The notes beneath the pieces are model-generated. The model was not told the DNA's origin. It did no database searches and saw nothing but the letters and a program-made list of their open reading frames with translations. A DNA stretch of 64,000 bases from Thermothelomyces thermophilus ATCC 42464 (lineage: Eukaryota; Ascomycota; Sordariomycetes; Sordariales; Chaetomiaceae): positions 4,526,001 to 4,590,000 of the forward strand of contig NC_016472.1 of assembly GCF_000226095.1 (NCBI RefSeq). The letters run 5' to 3'. The position numbers and the translations under genes are program-made. This document shows positions 58,213 through 64,000 of the stretch, one piece after another; position 1 is the first letter of the stretch; the number at the start of each line of letters is the position of its first letter.

Positions 58213-58859
58213 ATATCTCGTGTAGTAAAGCATTTGACAAAAAGGTCTATAAAGACTAAGGAGTGTACTACCCTAGCTGCTGCTATTAATAAGCTAGGGT
58301 TCGAAGTAATACCTTATTCTTATTGTTTTTCGCGTGGCCTCTACTGCTGTATAATAGAGAGTTCTTCTCGTTACGGCGAATGCGTTCGTTATAGAAGGTT
58401 ATACGACGGTTCTAGGGTTCTAGTTTTGTCTTATCTATATTCCCTTATTAGTATATTTTTCCTATACTAACTTCTATAGTATCCTATATTATAGACGAGT
58501 TAAAACGCCTTAACCAATTAGAATAAGATGCTAAGGAGGCTTTCCATGCTAACCGCGATTCGTTAGTAAAAGCGTAGCGTTGTCTAGACGAGTCTCTAGC
58601 TTGTTTGGACCGTATTTGTCGTTAAAAGCGATCGTTATTATCTTAAGGGTTAGAGATGGTTTGCCAGGGTCTTACGTCTTTAGATAAATTAGAAGAGGTA
58701 GAGCAGCAGGAATCTAGGGCGGTTCTAGGTGTGTAGCTTAATAGTGATGTTGACGTTGTTAACTAGGGTGCCGTCTTTAATTCTATTCTAGTTTTGCCTT
58801 TAGTCGATCTAGGTTCTGCCGGTAAAACTATTCTAGTTTCTTAGGGCAGCTTAAATTCT
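58213..58859 (+). pseudogene. antisense accessory gene of gypsy-A copy 2: Zn2Cys6-like cluster, intron, coiled coil
   Basis: Antisense to pol, in the same place as in copy 1. Exon 1 is stop-free to 58432 and holds the cluster codons at 58315, 58324, 58345, 58372, 58381 and 58402 with spacing C-x2-C-x6-C-x8-C-x2-C-x6-C. Three are still Cys (58324, 58345, 58381) and three are TAT/TAC. A 47-bp intron at 58433-58479 has an ACTAAC branch sequence at 58466-58471 and ends TAG. Exon 2 encodes DELKRLNQLE..AKEAFHANR, a likely coiled coil, then LDKLEEVEQQES, ending at TAG 58842 or TAA 58857. The start is probably ATA 58213 (ATG before RIP). From memory, short fungal proteins of this layout recur in repeat-rich ascomycetes. 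A search would settle it. Confidence 0.7.
58433..58479 (+). other. intron in the gypsy-A antisense gene
   Basis: Joining TCT-T at 58432 with TA-TCC at 58480 keeps the frame (S-L-S). A fungal branch sequence ACTAAC lies 8 bases before the terminal TAG. The donor GT is now AT (position 58433), as in copy 1 where it reads ATAAGT. The length of 47 bp is identical in both copies. Confidence 0.6.
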
Positions 58860-61800
58860 TAACTAGTTCCTATAAGTTGTCCTCTAGTCCGAAATTAAGC
58901 TATTTAACTAGGTACTATAGTTCCCTATTAATAATATATAAATCTAGAATTTCTTTGACATTCTATTCTTCTTCCTTGTCTTTTACTTTGATATATATAG
59001 CAACCTTGGTATTCTTTGGTACTAGTTCGAGAAGTGAAATATAAAAAACATCTGTCTATAGTTATATAGATAATAGTAATGATAGTCAGTAGTTAGATAT
59101 CAAAATTCGTTCTTTAATAATAAAGGGTTTGACCTTCTTAAAGTCTAGCTTTGTATTTAGTCATTTGGTTTGTAAGTTTTATATGATTAGGTAGACTTTG
59201 TCTCCCCTCTTTAGGCAAGGTCCTTTAAGCCTATATTTATTATAGTAGTTCTTTATTCTAGTCTTAATAAACTCGAGTTCCTTTTTAAGCTTTTTATATA
59301 GTATATATATTTGTTCTGCTTTAACCGCTGCTCTTAGCATTATAACCTCTAGTCCTTACCTAAGGTTTGCTTTATATTCGTAGTTTGTAAAGAACGGTAT
59401 AACTTTAGTCGTTTCTGTTAGCGTTATATTATAAGCGAGTTATATTATTAATAATAGTATAACCTAGTCGTCTTGCTAGTAGTTAACGTAAGAGCGGAGG
59501 TACTATTTAATAATTTAGTTTAGTTACTCTGTTTGTCCGTCAGTCTACGGGTAATATACCATTAATAGCTTACTATTAACGCCTAATTATTATATTAACG
59601 CTTACTAGAACTTCGATACGAACTTAGTATCTTTATTAGTAATCTATTCTTATAGCTAAGCATATACTAATGTAACTTGCTAATAAATTACATCTACTAG
59701 TTATTTAGCTATCTAGGACTCCTTATAGGGAAAGAAGTATACCTATTTAGTTAGGCAATCTACTATAGTAAGAATACTATCGTAAATTACTCCTATAGCT
59801 ATATCTTTATATTCTAGTAGCTTTATAATAAAGTCTATTATAACTAAACTCTATAGTTTGTTAGATATTAGTAGTAGCTAAAGTAGCCTATACGGCTTAT
59901 ATTATACTATTTTGCTTCGGTTACAGATATCGTAGTTCTATACGACTTCCTTAACTTGTGCCGTTAACTATAGAAAGTCGTAGTGTTTCCTGACTTGTGT
60001 AACAGTCTTCGTAACTCCTTTATATCCTCTGAGTTTCGACTTATGGAGTTCTCGAATCATTCGTAGCTGTCGATCCCCGTCATAGATATATGCTTTGCCT
60101 TAGTACTAGAGTTTCCTATCTCTTTCTTTTACTCTGTTAGGTACTAGTAGTCTAGGTGCTACTTAATATTATACCTTATTAATCTTTTCTTCTCGAAAGA
60201 TTATATAACATTCTAGGAACGAGTTAAGTAGATTATCTTCTACGGGTGTCTACATTTTGTAATATAGCGTTCTGTCTGTTTGTTCCTTAAACAATAGTAG
60301 TATTGTTTCTGTTTGTCCTTCTATATAATCTGTTTATTGGCTTAAGATGTCCGCTTGTATGTTCTCTTTACCCTTCTTATAGCGGATCTTAAAGTTAAAT
60401 TCTATAAGGAATTCTACCTATTGTATTTATTATCTATTAAGCTCCTTCGTTATTGTAAAGTATTATAAATTCTTATAGTCTATATATACTTATACCGGTT
60501 TAATTATATTGCTAAGGTATAGTTACTATTCCTTGAAAGCTTCGATAATCGTAAGTAGTTCCTTATTATAGATTGGGTAATTAAGATGTAGTCTATTAAG
60601 CTTCTTTGAAAAGAAGGCTATAGAATATAGCTTTCCTTGTTTGTCTCGTTATCCTAATTGTCCTCCGATGGCATAGTCTAAAGCGTCCGTTTCTACCTCA
60701 AATGGCTTTTTAGGGTCTAGTAGTACTAGTACTAGATCTTTGGTAATGGCGTTATAGATCTATATAAATGCTTACTCGTACTATTCTTCCTATTAGAATT
60801 TAGCATTCTTCTTAGTAAGTTTATATAAAGGTTATATAATTACTCTAAAGTTCCTAATAAACATTTAATAGAAGTTTATAAATCTAATAAAGCTTTGTAT
60901 TTCTATAACTAACGTTAGTTATAGCTAATTCTTGATGGCTTTAACTTTTAAAGGTTCTATCTAAATTTATCCTAGGGATATCTTATATCCTAAAAACACC
61001 GTTTTCCTAACGTAGAATTTGCTCTTTTCCTTATTAACTAATAGTTTATATACATATAGCACGTCTAGCACTGCTTTCACGTGCTTCTGGTGTTTGTCTA
61101 TCATCTTAGAGAAGATAAGTATATCGTTAAGATAATATACCGCAAATTTGTCGAGAAAGGGTCGGATAGCTTGATTAATTAGGGCTTAGAACGTTACCGG
61201 CGTGTTCGTAAGTCTAAATAGCATAACAAGGTACTTATAGTGGCTATAGGGTATCCTAAAGGCTGTTTTCTACTTATTGCCTTCTTTAATCTATATATAG
61301 TTATAGGCCGATAGCAAGTCAAGACGCGTAAAATATTAGGCTCCTACTAACTAATCTCGGAGCTATAAGATTAGTGGTAATAGGTATCGGTTTTTTATAG
61401 TCTATTCGTTAAGTTACCGATAGTTAATATATAACTATAGCTTTCCGTCTTTCTTAGGCATAAATAGGATTAGGTAGCCTGCTAGCGATGTTAATAGGTA
61501 GGTATATCCTCTTCGAAGGTTCTCCTCTAAATATTACTTAAGTTCTTCGTTCTATATCTAGCTCGTATAGTAAATCTTAAAGAACTTTAGTTATACTCCT
61601 TCCTTGAGCTTGATCTCGTAATCCTATAGGCCGTGTTCTAGTAATCTTTCTAGATACTTCGGTTCGAATGCTAGGTATTCTTTATATTCTTTTAGTACTT
61701 CCCTAGTCTTGTCTTGTCTCTCGGTTTTCTAATAGTATATAAACTTGGTTCTGTCTATAGTAATGCTAGCGATTTCTCTTATCTTAACCTATTACTCTAA

Positions 61801-62450
61801 TTGTAGTGTTCTATATTTATTAATAGAGAGAATAGCTATTGGCAGTTTAGCTCGTTCCTCCTATTATAATGTTGGTATCGTTATACTGCTTCTTCTAGAG
61901 TCTATAGTAGTCTGCCTACTACTATCTGTCCCTTGTAGTAGATCTATAGAATATACCTTCCCCTGAGTATCGTCTGCTCGTGATCCTTATATACTCCCTA
62001 TCTTACTAGTTAAATATAACTCTATTTAGGGTTATAGGTAGCTACTATTTTTCTAGCTAATATCTAAGTCGTAATCTTTATACTATGGTAACCCTAATAT
62101 TATATCTTTATCGTTACCTATGTCTATAATGCTAAATACAATTATTATAGTCTTCCTTACTATAGTGATATCGATCGGTTTAGTCTCTCTATATACCTAT
62201 TATATTAGAAATAGCCCTTTAACTATGCTATACTTCTGTTTCATTCTCTAGGGTATCTATAATTAATTTATAAGTGTTAGCGAAATCAGGTTTATCTCTA
62301 CTCCATTATCTACTAGTACAAGCATTTCGTGCTATTTCTATTGTATTGTTATCTATAGTCGCTTGTCTTACCGCCGTCGTCTAAAGATTATAGCGATTTC
62401 CTATATTTCTACTAAGAGGTCTCGATATAGTGGTCTCTTATGCTAGTTCC
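58860..62450 (-). pseudogene. gypsy-A copy 2 pol remnant
   Basis: Read on the minus strand: protease near 62310-62270 (MLVLVDNGVEINLIS), RT near 61500-61080 (including a YLNDILIFS-type box near 61140), RNase H near 60720-60330, integrase near 60100-59160 and chromodomain near 59050-58850 overlapping the antisense gene. It aligns with 480-4090 of copy 1. RIP stops are present, at partly different positions from copy 1. Confidence 0.85.
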
Positions 62451-63900
62451 TCCTATACTACGCTACTACTCGCCGCTATACGGGCGTTAATAGTTTCCGG
62501 GCCCCTCAAAGGGCCCTGACCCGTTTCTTAGGTTAGTACTAACCTCTTCGGTTGTTTGGCTGATAGCGGCTTTGTCGATCGTGCTCATTTCTATAAGCTA
62601 TTAGGTACTTACGGCTTCCTACTATTAAGTCCGTTCTACTTTCTATTATATGTGCTATAGCTTCATCTAAAGCTCCTAAATTCGCGATTTCTTTTTATCT
62701 ATATAATAGAGGTAATCGTTACTCTAGTATAAGTCCTATATATCTCGTCCTATTCTGTAGTACCTAGGCTAGGCTTATCTTAGAACTATCGTAATGCCTT
62801 CTAGATTATAGGCTTTAATCTTCTAGAGTAATTCGGCCGCTCTATTTTCTATATCATAGACCTATTCTATAGGGTAGAGGCTTCTATCTTTATTTCCTTG
62901 TTAGGTCGGCTAGTAATTATTTTCGAATTTGTCGCGGAAGTAATATCGGCATTTGTATACTATATACTAGAACTAAGGTACTTATATATATACCTCGTGT
63001 CGAGGGTATAGTTATATAGCGTTACCTAGGAGGTATTAGAATTCTTTCCCGAATCCTTCCTACTATATATAGACTATAGGTACTCTAATACTAAAGTAGG
63101 AATGTTTCTTCTAGTAGCTTCCTTATATATACTCGTCTTTTCTATAGTTTGTATATATAAACTAGTACTCTAGGTTCCGTATATTATTACTAAGTTGCTA
63201 GTTATCAAGGTACTCGGCGTAGCTATCGGGCCTATTATATATTATAGGCTATTCTCCTTTAATAGTTTCTACGATACATCAGAGTTCCCTTATCTTGTCC
63301 CTTATCTTATTACTCTACTAGACAAGTCGAATCAAGCGCCTATCCTATTTATATAGTTCTATATTAAGTCGGAAAACTTTATTATAGTATCATTTAATTC
63401 GTTCCTAGAGGAATGGAACATTAGGTCTAGGTCTTTCGATTCCTTAAATATCGGTTGTCTACGATCTATCCTACCTCTATATAACTGTGAAACCCTATTG
63501 CCTTAAGGCTAGGAGAATCGAAATTAGTGGTGCGTATTTTCCTGTTATATCCCATTTAGCAAGACCTATCTCTAGGTCCATAGTAACTAGTTCGGAGTAC
63601 GGTACTTGTTTATCTTTACCGTCATTATCGTGTCTAAGACTATCTATATCACTGCCCCCATCTTTGTAGCTTATAGCTATTACTTTGAAGACGTCTTTGG
63701 TAATTTTGTCGATAGCTATAATTTCCTTTCTAGGGACTATCTTCTACTCTTTCTTCGGGCTTTAATATTCTTACTTATAGTGCTCTTTCTTTCTGTAGTT
63801 ATAGTAGGTAATATTAGACTTGTCTTTAGTTATCTTCTTCTAGTCCTGCTTTTATACTATATCTATATCTATAGCTCTAGGGTATATCTTATATAAGGTA
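62451..63900 (-). pseudogene. gypsy-A copy 2 gag remnant
   Basis: Upstream of the protease in the element's direction. A long open stretch near 63740-63530 reads SYKDGGSDIDSLRHDNDG and LVTMDLEIGLAKWDITGKYA. The capsid part near 63420-63290 reads FHSSRNELNDTIIKFSDLI. No zinc knuckle is evident, but the region near 62900-63000 is Tyr-rich where one could have been. The start is uncertain. Short plus-strand frames at 63487-63896 are antisense shadows of this gene. Confidence 0.65.
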
Positions 63901-64000
63901 TTAACATATACTTATTTTCTCTTATTATTAGCTTTAATTATAGTTCTATTTATTTAACCTCATTTCTATTACTCTTATATATAAAGTCGATTATTAATTC
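63901..64000 (-). other. gypsy-A copy 2, probable gag leader
   Basis: AT-rich end of the window, upstream of the readable gag in the element's direction. I see nothing else in it. Confidence 0.4.

Larger units (their letters stand above)
58091..64000 (-). mobile_element. Gypsy-A copy 2 internal region, 5' part outside window
   Basis: Minus-strand element extending from its 3' LTR through the antisense gene, chromodomain, integrase, RNase H, RT, protease and gag and out of the window. Its 5' LTR is not reached. It is less mutated than copy 1 in several places, for example Cys codons in the antisense gene and parts of gag near 63540-63760. Confidence 0.88.

Noticed and set aside
63487-63896. 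Two overlapping plus-strand open frames at the window end
   Set aside because: They lie antisense to the readable gag of gypsy-A copy 2. Their hydrophobic composition comes from complementing A-rich gag codons.
57664-64000. Strand-biased G-to-A mutation of gypsy-A resembling cDNA editing
   Set aside because: A first impression of more CA than TG on the coding strand did not hold when a 300-bp piece of copy 1 was counted (about equal). Pro-to-Leu changes show C-to-T on the coding strand too, so ordinary RIP explains it.
1-64000. Large inverted duplication, because gypsy-A lies inverted at both window ends
   Set aside because: The sequences inside the two gypsy-A copies are different insertions in LINE copies at different positions (RT at 5137, endonuclease at 57663), so two independent insertions are simpler.

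Overview
The window looks like gene-poor, repeat-packed heterochromatin from a filamentous ascomycete. No intact host gene was recognised. It consists almost entirely of nested transposable elements: three families of Ty3/gypsy LTR retrotransposons (called gypsy-A, -B and -C here), a Tad1-like LINE in about a dozen full or truncated copies, one Tc1/mariner transposon, two copies of a roughly 950-bp terminal-inverted-repeat element, one 217-bp MITE-like element and two copies of a putative tRNA-derived SINE. Most of the sequence is rich in TpA and poor in CpA and TpG. Coding frames are still readable by eye but carry many TAG/TAA codons where Gln or Trp is expected, and Tyr where Cys is expected. 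That is the signature of repeat-induced point mutation (RIP). Nearly all coding features are therefore listed as pseudogenes.

Layout: 1-5136 is the 3' part of a plus-strand gypsy-A ending in its 3' LTR. It is inserted in a minus-strand LINE (5137-8412). A short reversed gypsy-B-like piece follows, then a complete gypsy-B (8728-15969, both LTRs 328 bp). A relic of a second gypsy-borne gene, split by a SINE, leads into opposed LINE copies (16668-25851), one of them full length and carrying a 957-bp TIR element. From 25852 to 32626 lie unassigned sequence, LINE 3' ends, the second SINE, an unidentified degraded minus-strand reading frame and a gypsy-B fragment. A second gypsy-B (33819-49671), flanked by the 5-bp duplication TCTAG, splits a minus-strand LINE and itself holds a MITE, a TIR element, a full-length LINE, a truncated LINE and a Tc1/mariner element. 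From 50064 a plus-strand LINE is cut by gypsy-C (51001-55621). Gypsy-C is cut by another LINE (55622-57663), and that LINE is cut by a minus-strand gypsy-A that runs out of the window.

The most interesting signal is a gene carried antisense at the 3' end of gypsy-A, between the pol chromodomain and the LTR. In both copies, which are independent and oppositely oriented, it encodes six Cys (or RIP-derived Tyr) codons spaced C-x2-C-x6-C-x8-C-x2-C-x6-C, the spacing of the fungal Zn2Cys6 cluster. A 47-bp intron and a charged coiled-coil region follow. Gypsy-B carries a different antisense frame in the same position, and a diverged relative of it lies outside the element. Two chromovirus families in one window therefore each seem to carry a convergent accessory gene.

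Limits: everything was read by eye. Domain assignments rest on recognisable motifs, boundaries are good to a few bases where TSDs or LTR ends are visible and to tens of bases elsewhere, and no copy numbers, identities or ages were computed.
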